64,000 bases of DNA from Pelecanus crispus (taxonomy: Eukaryota; Chordata; Aves; Pelecaniformes; Pelecanidae), in contig NC_134656.1 in NCBI RefSeq assembly GCF_030463565.1, forward strand, positions 4,202,501 to 4,266,500, given 5' to 3'. Below are positions 49,101 through 61,339 of this stretch, piece after piece. Within the stretch, counting starts at the first letter, position 1, and each line of letters begins with the position of its first letter. The translations under genes were made by a program, and so were the position numbers. The notes below the pieces were generated by a model that worked only from the letters and a program-made list of their open reading frames with translations, was not told the origin of the DNA and searched no databases.

Positions 49101-52050
49101 AACCCTATGCACACTAGTGAGCTAAGAAACATATTGCAGGTGTGCACCAAAACAGGCACGTTGAAGGGAAAAACAAAAATATGAAAGAAAAAAAAGTTTG
49201 CTGCTATTTAAGAAGTTCTGTGTTCTGAATGCTCTAGGCACATGACCCCTAGAAGTAAAGCAAATCAGAATCATATTTGTTTTGGGCAGATGTACCTTCC
49301 AAAGAAGTCTAATTTCTACAAACAATTTAAAGCAGCTTGATCTGCCTGTGTGCCAACCAGCCCTGCCTCAGCAGACAGCATACAAGGCTCCCTGAAAAAA
49401 AGCACATGAGATTTTCTCACAGTAAGGTCACCCAGCTTGAAAATCAGCAATGTTAATAAAAAGCTAACACACTAGCATGCACCCTTAATTTACTTACTTT
49501 AACATATACGTATGCACCATTAGCTCCGTAACAGTTTTTGCTTCCTCCCTTCTCTCCATGAAAACCCTGATAGAAGGGGAGGACTGAAGAAAGTGATTTC
49601 ATCTGCTGGTCAGCTATAAAGAAAAATATACATATTTTAAACACATTGTGTTAGTAGAACAGGCACAGAAGAGCAACCTTTTGACTGTTCTTTCCCTTTT
49701 TGAATATTGTGTGAATGCATATCCTATTTACTGTCTCAACAATAACGTATCAGGGAAAACTAATATTAATGTAAGTTGTGATGAAGTTTAAATGCCTTTA
49801 CTTAGGTTTATTAACCATGCACTTTATTATGTTGTCATTCCAAAATCAACCATTACAAAATATTCTGGAAAATTTATTTGCTAGATTAGCAGATTTTGCT
49901 GCAGAGTGGTGGCAGAAGCAGCTTTACCCATCTTAAGAGTAAAATTTGATCAGATCCCAGCCTTATCAGGAATCACCCACTAAAATGTCTGCAAAATATC
50001 TTGAGTTTCAAAATGCTTTCGAAGGCTGTCAGTGTCATTTATGTCCCTGTTACCACAGCTCAGGACAAAGCTTAAAAAGCAAAGACATCTTGTACAGAAA
50101 TAACCACTTTGACATTGACATTTACCAGCTCCCGCCATACAAACAGTGTGTTGTAGAGTTGTTTTTGCTGGGGATGGGGGTGGTGTTAAGTGATAAGACA
50201 ACATGAAGCAAAACAGATTTAACGGAGTTTTACCTTTCAAAATGACATGACCCCCATCACCTCCATTTCCACCATCAGGACCTCCAAATATTTTTCTGGG
50301 TTCACTATAAAAAGAATGACCCCCTCCTCCTCCTTGTCCTCCAACCACACGCACTTTCCGGTGATCCACGAAATAGCGTGTCTGTAACAAGGACGGGGTT
50401 TGCACCCTTTAAGTACAGTTTATCAGAGTCATCTTCCAACAAGTTGATTGTTCTGCAAAACTCAGTAATATGCAGACCTGCTATTTTTAGTCATTATGAG
50501 TTCTGTTCAACAGTAAAAAAAAAATAAATCAGAACTCTGCTGCCACTCACAGATCAACTAAATACAGCATACTAAGTATAATAATAAAGAAAAATAGATC
50601 TCATTTTTCCAGTATTTTTAAGAACCCCCTTGAAAGTACACATCTCAGGCTATGTTGCTACAACCTAATGCAGCAGCTCAGACACCAGAAGTACAAAATT
50701 CACATTATGGGAACTAATAACAGGAAAAGTATACTTTTAATACAGTTATATAATGTTGACAGGTAGCTCAAGACAGCTACCACACTATAAACCAAAACTG
50801 CTCAGCAATTTTGTCCCTACTTGTGAAAACAAAAATTAAAAAAATTAAAAATCTTAATATATGCCACAACCAGTTGCTCAGGGGGGTAAAAAAAGATATA
50901 GTGTAAAGAGAATCACAGATCTTGTCCCTATTTCTGACACAAACCTACTATTTGACTTCTGGGAAACTAATTATGCTGCACTACGTTTCAGCTTTTCTGT
51001 CAACAAAATAGGTTCGATGATATTTACCCATCTCTAGGAACTGGGTTGAAATCCCCAAGGGAAAATACTAGAGACGTATGTTCATACAGGTAGGTGAAAT
51101 TGTTTACATATGGGGATGAAAAGAGAAAGCATGACCTGACTGTGGTGACATTCAAATTCTGACAATTACTAAGGGACTTCATAATGAGAATGAGCAATAA
51201 GGGTCACTTCAATTAAACAGCCCAAACGGTAAGTCAGGGAGAAAAGAAGCCTTATGAATATTAGGACAGCAAGATAAGCAACTGAAAAACAAAAAACCCC
51301 TAACTCTTGATAATTAAAGTTATACTGTGACCAGTGATTTCTTAAAAAGCCTCTTTTAGAAAAGTGTTTGGCACCCCCACACGGCGAGACAGGAAACTAT
51401 TGCTTTAAATGGGAAGTGATTTATTGATCATTAGAAAGTAATGGCCGCATAATTAGAAGAACATGAAGAAAAAGTTCTAGGCCCCTGCAGTTTCTCTGAC
51501 ATAAAACGTCTATTATGCAAGAGTATAAAAACAGTGAGGAAACCCCCCGTATTTTAGCTTTAAAGCTGCGTAAGGCTTTCTGCTTTCTCGACCCACGCAT
51601 GCTTTCGGCCAGGAGGTGCTGCGGAGAAAGGCGCACCTAGGCTACCACAGCCCTTCCCAGCGCCGATAATGTCAGCTGGCAGACTTATTTCCTTACTGTT
51701 CGCGAAGTTAATCGGATTTTAGCAAAACAGCCCCTCACATCAAGGGCACATACGTGACCCCTGCGAGGGGAGAGCGGCACGGAGCCGGTACGCCGTTTTC
51801 TAACGCGTGCCCGGGGGGCGACGGCCCAGCACGGAAACCGCACCGCAGCCAGCAGCTGATTTACTCTCGAACTTACCAGCTTCCTCTCCGAAATGACTCT
51901 TTTCTGCCTGAGCCGCCTGTTCTTTGAGCACCTCACGCAGGTTGTGGAGAAAGTCGGCTGCCGGTCCCCCGCCGGCAGCGGCACCGGGCTGAGGAGAGGC
52001 GGCCTCCACGGGGGCCGGCCGCGCAGCGCGGCCCAGCACCGCGGCAGCAT
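46188..52050 (-). CDS. MTG2: Mitochondrial ribosome-associated GTPase 2, 6 exons, 396 aa
   Basis: Join on the minus strand: 51877-52050, 50234-50381, 49498-49613, 48629-48847, 47003-47141, 46188-46582. All sites are GT/AG and every junction closes in frame. MTG2 (GTPBP5, OBGH1) is an Obg-family GTPase that assists late assembly of the large mitochondrial ribosomal subunit. Residues 1-20 are Arg-rich without acidic residues, as in a matrix-targeting signal. The Obg fold has its Gly-rich runs (GGQGGGGG at 72-79, then [12 protein letters not shown] in the same exon). The G domain has G1 GFPNAGKSS (221-229), G3 DIPG (268-271), G4 NKID (335-338) and G5 SAL (361-363). Human MTG2 is 406 aa. The start chosen is the first in-frame ATG, in a CpG island; the open frame continues upstream only from a GTG. 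It lies downstream of SS18L1 on the same strand and tail to tail with HRH3, as in mammals. Confidence 0.96.
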
Positions 52051-52760
52051 GGCGCCGGCGGCCACAGGACAGCCCGGCCCCACAGCGGCAGGACACCGGC
52101 AGCCGCCGGGACAGCCCGGCCGCCCGGGACAACCCGGCCCGGCCCCACAGCAGCCGCCGGGACCGCACGGCCGGGGCGCAGCCGTGCCCGCCCCGTCGCT
52201 GAGGAGCCCGCCCCGCCCCCCGCCGTGCGCAGGCGCAGGCGCAGGCGCAGCCGCTGCGGAGAAAGCGCGGGAAGGCGCCTCCGGCCGCCCCCGGCGGCTC
52301 CCTCAGGCCCCGGCGGCCGGGCCGCCGCGCCTCGGAGAGCGCCGAGTGCGGTGCGCTGGGCTGCGCACCGAGGCCCGCGGTGCCCGTGGCCCGGCCTAGA
52401 GCCTCTGGGACGCAGCTCGCTCCCGTGAGGGTCAGGTTAGTCGCTGGCAGCGCGGCGCGGCGCGGCCCGGGTGGGGATCGCTTCCCCTCAGGGCCGCGCT
52501 GGGCGTCCTGCCCGCTTCGGTCTTCACGGCGCTAGAAGTCGCTGTCCCCGCAGCGAGCCCGCCCGAGGCTGCGGCAGCTAAAACACCGAGTGTGCGGCTG
52601 CTGCCCGGGGCCTTGCTGAGCGGCCGGCGGGTGCCGCGGCCCCTTGCGGGGTCCGGCGCCACGGGGAGCCCGCGCCACGGCCCCGCTCCGCGCTGCCCCC
52701 GCTCCGAGGCCAGCGGTTAATCGCGTCCGCGCAGAGCGCTTGGTGTCTGCACAGCAAATA
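51700..52760 (-). promoter_or_regulatory. MTG2: MTG2 CpG island and promoter
   Basis: About 1 kb of dense CpG over the MTG2 first exon and upstream, standing out sharply from the AT-rich DNA on both sides. It includes GC boxes (GCCCCGCCCC-type at about 52208-52220) and the NRF1-type cluster. There is no TATA box. Repeats of GGGACAGCCCGGCC-like sequence occur at 52065-52140, just upstream of the ATG. No coding sequence was recognised on the plus strand, so a divergent partner gene is not supported. Confidence 0.75.
52227..52248 (-). promoter_or_regulatory. Three overlapping NRF1-type sites
   Basis: The plus strand reads GCGCAGGCGC at 52227-52236, 52233-52242 and 52239-52248, a 6-bp-spaced overlapping series. 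On the MTG2 strand this is GCGCCTGCGC, which fits the NRF1 consensus GCGCNTGCGC. It lies about 180-200 bp upstream of the MTG2 ATG. NRF1 activates many nuclear genes for mitochondrial ribosome and respiratory functions, so the site suits this gene. Binding is inferred and not shown. Confidence 0.6.
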
Positions 52761-53581
52761 ATTGCAAAGCTGGGACAAGCTTTCGTCACGCATAATTCTC
52801 TGTGAAGTGCATCGGAGTAGGGGAGAAGGGGCAGCTCAAAAGAATGCCTTTATCTGTTGTGTCGATTCAAAAGTCTGTGTCGTAAGAAAAGTACCACCAC
52901 CTTCATTTTCAGATAATTTTTAACCTAAACGATTTTCAAGCATTCTGTATTACAAAACAGAAAATGATACAATTAATGGAAGAAGTCAAAATGCTGGCAT
53001 CACTTTGTTTCCACATTGATACATAAAAATGGACAACACATTAAATAAACATTTTGTTATTAACAGTTAGAAATATTAACACCAGAAATCATGTATAAAT
53101 TAGGAAATAAATGTACAAACTATTTCCAAAGTGCTCTTTCAAATACATTATATACACAACATTCAAGAAATTCTTAATGTAAGACATTTCAGATGGATGT
53201 AATGTTGCTGTATCATTTTAAGTGTTGTTCATATTCTCTCAGAAGTATTTCAGCACTTTCAAAAACCACATAAAAGGCATACTTCCACACTGGCAAAAAG
53301 CAATATTGCATTCTTTTGGCTACCTGTAATATTAATATATTGTGAAGAAAACAATCTTACTTCTTTTCTGTTCCTTGCTATTTGAGAGTACTTATTTGTA
53401 TGAAAACACCAGCAGGAAAGATGAGAGAAATGAGGACTGACTAAAACAATGTCTTCTATTTTATCAGTAATTAAAATTATTAATGTAGCAAGGGCAGTGC
53501 TTGGACAACATTTAATAGTAAGCTCTTTAGCTGTCCAGTTAAAGACTTTCCTCTGTAGACAAAAAAAAAATTGAGAGATCT

Positions 53582-53587
53582 TTTATT
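53582..53587 (-). terminator. SS18L1: SS18L1 polyadenylation signal candidate
   Basis: TTTATT on the plus strand, equal to AATAAA on the SS18L1 strand, about 1.54 kb after the stop codon. Another lies at 53910-53915. Both are sequence-only candidates. Confidence 0.35.
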
Positions 53588-54846
53588 TTCCTTGTGGTCT
53601 TGGGTTTTCAAAATATAAAGTACTAGAACTTGAAATCCCATAAATACACCAGTTCAGACAAAGAAAAGGAGAAAATCCTACAGAGGGTGTATTTACTCTA
53701 TATTGTAAATTTGCAATTAATCTCATTAAAAAATGCTCATGGAGTGTAGTCATCCTAGCCTTTTGCCTCAGAGAAGTTTGGACACGGTATTTTGTTCAGC
53801 ACTTGTATAAGCACTTTATAAGTGCTTTTTTCCAACACTTTATAAGAACATAGAAAACTGAATAGAAGTGACTTACATTGTTTATACTGGCTTTCACGTA
53901 CCACTAGTTTTTATTTCTAAATTCTCCCTCTATAGGTATTCTCTCACTGGTTGACCCCATTAATAGTTCCCCTCTCTATATGCATAATAGTTTCACAATT
54001 AAAGCTGAATTTAGTTCCTTATCTGCAATAAAGATGGATTTTTTTTTCTTCTGAACTATTTCTGTCAAGATACAAGAGAAAAATAAAAGTGATGATGAGC
54101 TGTAAGAACAGTCGAGCAAAAGATTTGACAATATTTATGGTTATAATGCTTGCTGGAAAATCTGAGCAAGGGCAATGGAAGAAATAGAAATAAAGAAGGA
54201 TGCCAGCCACCTGCTTGCGAAACTTGGCATGAAAATGTATATGCAAGTTACAAAATTTGGAGTAGCATATTTAAGACTGGAGTTTTGCCAGATGTTTTTC
54301 TCAGCTAAGCACAATATGAAGCAATATTGATGTCTAGTAGGCTGACACTGCAGATCTCAGAGCTTCCTTCTATTTTTCTTTCCACAATAGAAATACCTTA
54401 GTTTACACGGATATAGAAAAGGTGCCTCTAGTGATTAACATTTCCTTGAATATAGGTTTTGAACCTCTTTCTGTACCTTTTAGAACTGAAACGGGGACTG
54501 ATGCAGATTATTGAATTGTAAGACTTGGGTAGTCAGCCCTGGTAGGTATTGCAGAAGTTGCAGTTATTTTTATCATATAGCACAGAACTGTCTTCACATA
54601 AGGAATATATCCATCCCCTTATTCTTAAGAAGTAAAGTTAAGAGCCGTGGATTTCACAGGCTGGCAGGTAATCTTCAATGCATTCAGTTAAAAAAAGATC
54701 AATAACCTACCAGAGGAACCTCCCTGGACTGAGATATGACTGCATGGCTTTGTACTGAGCCAGCCTGCAGAATAACCTGGCTGTTTTCCAGAACGGGGCA
54801 CAACTGTGATCAAACGATCCTAAAGCTATTTGGAAACATCAAGAAT

Positions 54847-54871
54847 GGGGCGGGGGGGGGGGGGGGGGGGG
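54847..54871. repeat. Poly-G run (20 G) in SS18L1 3' flank
   Basis: GGGGC followed by 20 consecutive G at 54852-54871. In the SS18L1 transcript this would be a C tract of about 20, which can bind poly(C)-binding proteins. Homopolymer length is unreliable in any assembly. Confidence 0.9.
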
Positions 54872-55123
54872 TAAATGAAAAACTTCTGCATTGTATCAAC
54901 ATACAGTACTATACACAGCACCAAATATCAAACCATTAAAGCATTGTCTTGTTACCAGTAGTGCACTGCTTCATATCCAGCATGAAATGAACACTGTTCA
55001 CATACAGACGCTGCTTTGTGCTAAGGGGTAACCAACATATTACAATTAATCAAAACTGCCTGTACATCCAGTTCAAAAGATGGAGATACTATTGAAATGA
55101 ATCTGACACAGGATCGTATTCTT

Positions 55124-58100
55124 TTATTGCTGGTAATTTCCATATTGTCCCTATAAAAAAGAGAAATAAAAATGTTGGAAAATATTATATCAGAGGTTGC
55201 CAAGCAGTGAGTGAGACAATTTTTTTTGGCCTATGAATCTTGAAAGACCCACTGAAGTCTCACCAATACGCCTGCACCAGATTATCAGATAGATGTATAT
55301 GCGGAGCTAACAGCTAAATCTGCCTTTTCACAGCAGAAATTTAGATTGTTTACCTGCTCGTAGCCGTAAGGCCTCTGTTGCTGAGCGGATGGGCCTGTCT
55401 GAGAAGCTCTGTAACTCCCATATTGCTGCCCCTGTCCCTGTTGGTAGCTGGAATACTGTGAAGAAGCTCCTTGTGCAGGACCTGAGAAGACAGTGGAATC
55501 TATTACCAAGGCTTCATTTGCTACTTTGAGTTCTTACGGTTAACATCATGTAAAACATGACAGTAACAAAGTAAGCTCTGCGACTATGAGCTGTGAGTAA
55601 ATTTTGCCTAGACCTCCTGGCTAGCTTTACACTAGGAAGTATTAATGCTAATCATGATCTAGCTGCAGCAGGGTAAACTTCAGGTTTTAAACGTCGCTCA
55701 GAAAATGTGATATACTTTTAAGTGATCTGAAATCTGTATTGGCACAGCTCAGTTATTACCTATATGCAAGCTATCTGGCCTTTATTTTAGTAATAATTGC
55801 ACATTTAACTTCCTACTTAATCTGGCTGTGCCACCATAAGCACTGCTGACCAGGCAGAACCTAAGAAATCTCTTGCATACAGAGATAATTTTAAAAAATG
55901 TGTAGATCAGACACACAACTGCATGGGAATATTGATTTCCTTTTATTTGGGACTGTATATTCTGTGTATAGACTGCTATCTGCACTTACTTTTTAGCATT
56001 ATTGGTGGATTTTTATGAAGGAGAACGTTTGAAAAGAGGCGGCCAGATTTTAACATCATAAGCTGAATTTTGGGTTCAATTTCACAGAATAGGTCTGGTT
56101 TGAGTAGTTCAAACTATCTACTGGCACTGCAGAGTGAGTCAGGTGTTAATAATTTAATTAACTTTTTAGGCATATTGGTTCTATTTGATGAGATCTTCCA
56201 TTTCTAAAATGGATTTGCTGCTTATATCAACATCAGTTTATCAAGTTTGGTTCGCATTGCCAGTTCATGGTCAAGTACCATCACACTTGGGAGATGCACC
56301 AGAAATCCCTTGCCTTGAAGCTAGTATTTAGATTATTCAAATCTCTCCGGCCTCTGTTTTTGTACCAAATAACCTGAAATGGTTTCTTTCTCCCAAAGGC
56401 CAAGGATACATACAAGATGCCTCCAATCAGTCAGAAAACTCAAAGACAGCTGTCAAACTCAGATTCTCTTGATGGCAGCGGGGAGATCTGCCACCGGTGA
56501 CCTGAAGGGTTCGAAAGCCCTGCACCAGTGTTAGCTTCATGTTCAAAGCACTTCCACTTTTTTCCTTTCGCCTCAGTCCCTCACCAAGGAATAAAACCTC
56601 TATGATAGTGCAAGAAATCTAAGGGAGGGAGGAGGGATTCTCTGGACTGTTGATGTTATTTTTTCATGTCAGTCACAGAACTATCAGATGTGTAGGAGGC
56701 CTGAGAATCCAGGCAGTCACCTCCTGCCAACACTTAGCAGGCAGTCAACATGAGGCAAAAGTGTACTTTCTAACTCTCTCATTTTCTTTCAAATAAAGAG
56801 AGAGGCATTCAGGATGCTAAAATAACAGTATGGAATGCAGTGCTGTACTAATGTATGTTACTGCCCAGAATCCCTTTACATGCTAGGCTCTCTGGCTAGT
56901 TTTGGTATGTGGATGTCCGAGATTAATCAAGGCAATAGTTTACAGCATATTTTAGCCTAGGAATGGAAGCATCACGATGTAGTATTGTGAACACTTGACC
57001 CGACAGTGACAGTTTTCTTACCGTATCCTTGCTGTTGTCCTGGGTAACTTTGTTGATTTGGGTATTGCTGCTGGGAATATGTTTGCTGTTGTGCAGCTCC
57101 CTGTTGGTATCCTGCCTGCTGCTGACTGTACTGAGAATTTCCTAAAGAGGGAAAAATTTAAATAGTTTGGTTATAGATGAGGCAGGTATTTCACTGTACC
57201 TGTGGATCATAAGGAAAGCAAAGGCGTAAGGAGCCTTGGTCTGGAACTCATAGACAAGTACTCTTTTCAGATATAGATGACTGCATTTTGTCAATCAGGA
57301 TGTTTATTTCTTCAGTGATTTTTAGTTCTTTTGAACAGGAGAGAGTTGCTTATTTATACACATCACTAAACAAACAAACAAGCAAGCAACCTGTTCCCCA
57401 AAGGGTTTTTTTTTTTCCCCAGAAGTGTTTCAGAAGAAAAACACGGAATCACAAAGATAAGGGTGCCAGGGTAAATAGCCAGTTTCTCAAGAAGCCCTCC
57501 CACTGTATTTTCTTCCAGATAATGATGTTTATTCTTATATCCCAGAAAGACAACTTATCTAGTTGTTACTGATATTTTCTGAAATAAATATGATGGAAAT
57601 TCCATTTGCAGTATCCTGAAACATCAAAATGAACAGAGACTATACAGACAACATTGCTTTTCCTAAATGCCACCTTGCTGTATCATAATTAAGTTAATAT
57701 TTTGCAGTTAATTTAGTGTTCAGATATCTTAATAGTATCACTGAATTTACTGACATACTACTGTTGAGAGTTTATTAATGGTAGAATTGCAGACTCATAG
57801 TACTGGTGATTTTCAAAGATTAGTTTCATTTAACCCATTGTTTTTCACAATTTGTAAAGTGACTTAAGTAAGATTAAAAAAAGTTGGTCCTGGAATTAAC
57901 CAGTAGGCTTTCTTACTTTAGAAGAATTTCCATCATGGTTGCCATTTTTTTCCAGCTCTGAACTCCATTTCTAACTGCAAGCACGTTAGTTTACCTTTGT
58001 CAGCATAACCTTTTACTTTAATACAGCCGGTTTTATTTGCGTTATCTAAAATGTTTGTTAAACAGTTTTGTAAGAGTGGAGGGTACTGATATCCTGTAAG

Positions 58101-61100
58101 TCTTTTTCTCTTACTGCAAAAAAAGTTCAATATCCATAGTTTTACTTCCACCTGCCTCAGCTACAACCGAGGGTCATTTTTCTAATGAATGTGAGGCTAC
58201 GCACAAGTTGTTAGAGATCCCACAAGGCTGCACAGCATGACTGCCTCACAGTACGGTTACTGTATATATGGTCTGATATAGTCTTGGGATAAAAAATACT
58301 ATACATAGCTGAACTCTATTTTCTGGACACTCCTTAAGTAATAGCTAAGTAGCAGTTAGTGATGCAGAAATTGCAAGTCATGTTTTACATTTTCATAAGT
58401 ATTTAATTGGTATTTTAGGGGACTAGAGCTTTGGTTTACAAAGATTGCCAATATATTTTCCTACCTCCTTCATAATAGTGTTGTGTAGAGTCGTCAAATG
58501 ACCTGTCATAGCTCTGCTCAGTATAGGATGACTGCTGATAGGCATAATCACCATGTCCTACAAGGAATTGCAAAGATTTATCAGATACATTGTTATATAG
58601 ATATATCAGGTATAGATATATCATTGAATGATATGTTATGAAGCTGCTTATGCACAAAGATGAGTCTAAGAGGAAATACAGACCACATAGATAGGAGGTC
58701 AAATACATGGCAGGGAAAGTCACACCTATGGATAAATCTCTTGCATTTACTAATCCAAACTTGGCTTTGTGCTCTTTTTGAAGCAGTTTGGATAGCAGGG
58801 TGCACTGATGCGTATGTTTGTGTACCAGGCTCCCGTGCCCTGGGATTAGAATTTTCTAGCATTTAAATTGGAAATGAATTGTAATGGGTTTGCCATGTTC
58901 TTGGATGTGGCAGTCATGCCAGTCTAAACTTTAGCAGTATTACAGTGACTACAGCTCAAAGGAATTACCATCTGGATAATATTGCTGATTCATAGGTTCT
59001 GATGAGCCTTGTCCATGACTGTACTGTTCACTGTAATATTCTTCCTGACCCATGTACTGCTGCGAGGAACCTGCAAGACAAAGGCAAGAGAGAGCAAACT
59101 GAGCCCATGGACTCCTAAAGGATGGGCTTTTCTTATCTAATTTATTATTAAGAAAACAGTGTTTACATCTGGATAAGTAAACAAGCTATGTATGTTGAGA
59201 GCAGTTCCAAAGACGTTTTGCTCACTAGAAAAAGGAAATAAATATGTACTCTCAGGAGAAGCTGGTTGAAATTGAAATTATGCAACTGTCACTAACATGT
59301 CCTAAAGCCGCTCACTTCTGTGGCAATACCGAAAGTAATGGCTACATTTCATCTACTAATCTGAGTTATTAGAAAGCACAGGAATGTATTCCATGCTCAA
59401 GAACACAGTCAGAATTAAATATATTTTAATTAACGTATTATTTGTTTCTTAGCAAAATTCAGTTTATGTTAGAATCAGTCTAGCAGCTTTATTACCTCTT
59501 AGAACTTTTTCCAGAGAGGTCTTAGAGCATGGTAGTTATCCTCTGGTGTTTTCCTTTCCTTGGCCTAATTTTTTGTACTAATTGCTGGCAAACTATATCT
59601 TCTTTGCAGAAATGTGTTCCTTGTTAACTGTGCCATGTTACGGCTGATCCAATACCATTTGAAAGAACCGAAAAGACTCCCAGTGGCTTGAGTGAGCTGT
59701 ATATGAAATTGTTCATCCTTTCTTTAGAGATACACGATCCCTTTTAGACAGAATTATTTTTCTAAACACCTGAAATAATTAAATAGATAAATCTTGAAAA
59801 TAGATTAAAGTTCACCTGATTGTCATGATACTTCCACCGTTCGAGATTTCCTGTGTTCCCGGATGGGATTCCCTGTTCATAAATGTGACTCGGAAATTTT
59901 GTTGACTTACCTACCCCACAGGACGGACTGAATATCATCAATCTAACAATAATTATATCAATAATCTAACAACAGCTCCTACCTTGCTGTGAAGCTCTGT
60001 AAGGGCCCATTGGTCGCTGACCCATCATGCTGTTGCCTTGGTTGCTCTGACTCATCATGGCAATGGAGGACTGCCCCTGGTAGTGCTGGCTCCCTCCTTG
60101 CGCTGAGTTGTAATGTGACGTTGCTGCTTGCTGGTGCATCATGGAGACTACAATGTACATGGCAAATACCGTTTTCTAAAAGGATGTGACAGTTCTCTCC
60201 CTTGTCTCTTTGGAAGCAAGTTAAAACCTTCAACTAACATGCATCCTGATAATTCTGTGAATTTTCCACAGGGGGAGATGTTTTCCCACTACATGTATTT
60301 AACTCTTCTGCACTGTGATCCAGAAAGGATGTTATTATATGGTCAGTTCTTGCCATTCGCTTCAGTCAGATATTTAAAAATACATCTAGCCTCGATTATT
60401 GTTAGTTTATTTAAAAGAATGTCATCATTATTACAGTAGGATTAAAGAAATAAGAACTGATATTTGTTCCTCTCTACCTCCTGACTAATTCATTGCTGCA
60501 TTTCTTTTCTAATCAACTCTTTCTTCTACTTCCATCTTATTATATACCTGATGATTATATACAGTTTAAATAAACTGACATTCTAGGATTTACTTGATTC
60601 CTACATTTCATATTGTCAGAAAGAACTCTTAAGCATTGGACAGCCCATTCAATACTCAGTAGCAAACATTTTTACAAATTGAGAGATTAATTCTGAGTTG
60701 TCTGCTAGTCTCTCTATGCCCTGCAAGCAGAGTGAAGTATCAATGAAATAACAAAACCGGGGTAGTCGTGTACAAACAGTAAATGTGTAATACTCTTTGG
60801 CAGGCTCTTTCAGCTAGGATAAAGGTGCTTCTCAGATCCCTCCCACGGCTGTGGGATTTGCTGCCGGGGCTATCACAGTGCTGCTCGCTTTTAGCTAACG
60901 CTCTTTTCCCCGACTCACTGCTAACCATAGGAAGTCGGTGTAATTTAAAGCCAGTCTAAAACTGTTCTGACTTACACTGGTGCCTGACACCTTGAAATTC
61001 AGAGATGTCTTAAAGCTATCTTTTCCTCTTGTATGTTTGTTCCTCTCTACAGAAAATATTTACAGAACAAATTCATGTGTGGTAAACCTCTGAGGTCACT

Positions 61101-61339
61101 GAAAAGTCAAGTTGGCCCAGAAGGAGGAAGAGGGAGTTTACCTGGATTAGACTGCATGTTGATGTTTGTTCGAGAGACATAATTGCCTATTGACCCCTGG
61201 CCTTGCATTGGCACATTCTGAGATGCAGGCACTGTATGGCTATAACCCGGCCCAGTTCCGTGACTGCTGACAGTCATACTCAGAGAGGTCGTGGGCATAG
61301 TGTTCTGGCCTGACTGCTGCATAGACACGTGATTAGGAC
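55124..61339 (-). CDS. SS18L1: SS18L1 (CREST), last 7 coding exons, 5' part outside
   Basis: Join on the minus strand: 61142-61339, 59983-60147, 58969-59070, 58465-58557, 57022-57141, 55354-55481, 55124-55150. This gives 277 residues and a stop; human SS18L1 has 396, so about 120 N-terminal residues, including the SNH domain, lie beyond the window. SS18L1 is a subunit of the neuronal BAF chromatin-remodelling complex and a calcium-responsive coactivator that binds CBP and supports dendrite growth. The visible part is the low-complexity QPGY transactivation domain: GPNHVSMQQ and Met/Thr/Ser-rich text, then QQAATSHYNSAQGGSQHY, QEEYYSEQYSHGQG, DYAYQQSSYTEQSYD, many QQ/YG repeats, and the conserved end RPYGYEQ-GQYGNYQQ. 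Distinguishing it from paralogue SS18 rests on these residues and on the neighbouring MTG2. All introns are phase 1 except the last, which is phase 0. Confidence 0.95.
55482..57021 (-). other. SS18L1: SS18L1 intron with no other feature
   Basis: A phase-1 intron (GTAAGA donor, TTCTCAG acceptor) of 1540 bp. No repeat or nested gene was recognised. The neighbouring introns (57142-58464, 59071-59982, 60148-61141) are likewise featureless. Confidence 0.7.

Larger units (their letters stand above)
52761..55123 (-). other. SS18L1: SS18L1 probable 3' UTR and spacer to MTG2
   Basis: AT-rich sequence downstream of the SS18L1 stop and upstream of the MTG2 CpG island, with no coding content recognised. 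Several AATAAA signals on the transcript strand (for example 53910-53915 and 53582-53587) would give 3' UTRs of about 1.2-1.55 kb. A long 3' UTR is usual for SS18L1 in mammals. The exact end is not determinable. Confidence 0.5.

Noticed and set aside
52225-52428. Plus-strand Arg-rich open frame in the MTG2 CpG island, as a divergent gene
   Set aside because: It is a translation of CpG-rich promoter DNA, including the CGCAGG repeat, with no conserved domain.
59255-59275. AGAAGCTGGTTGAAATTG, slightly like a miR-133-type segment
   Set aside because: The match is short, no hairpin partner is evident, and the known miR-1/133 locus is elsewhere on the chromosome.
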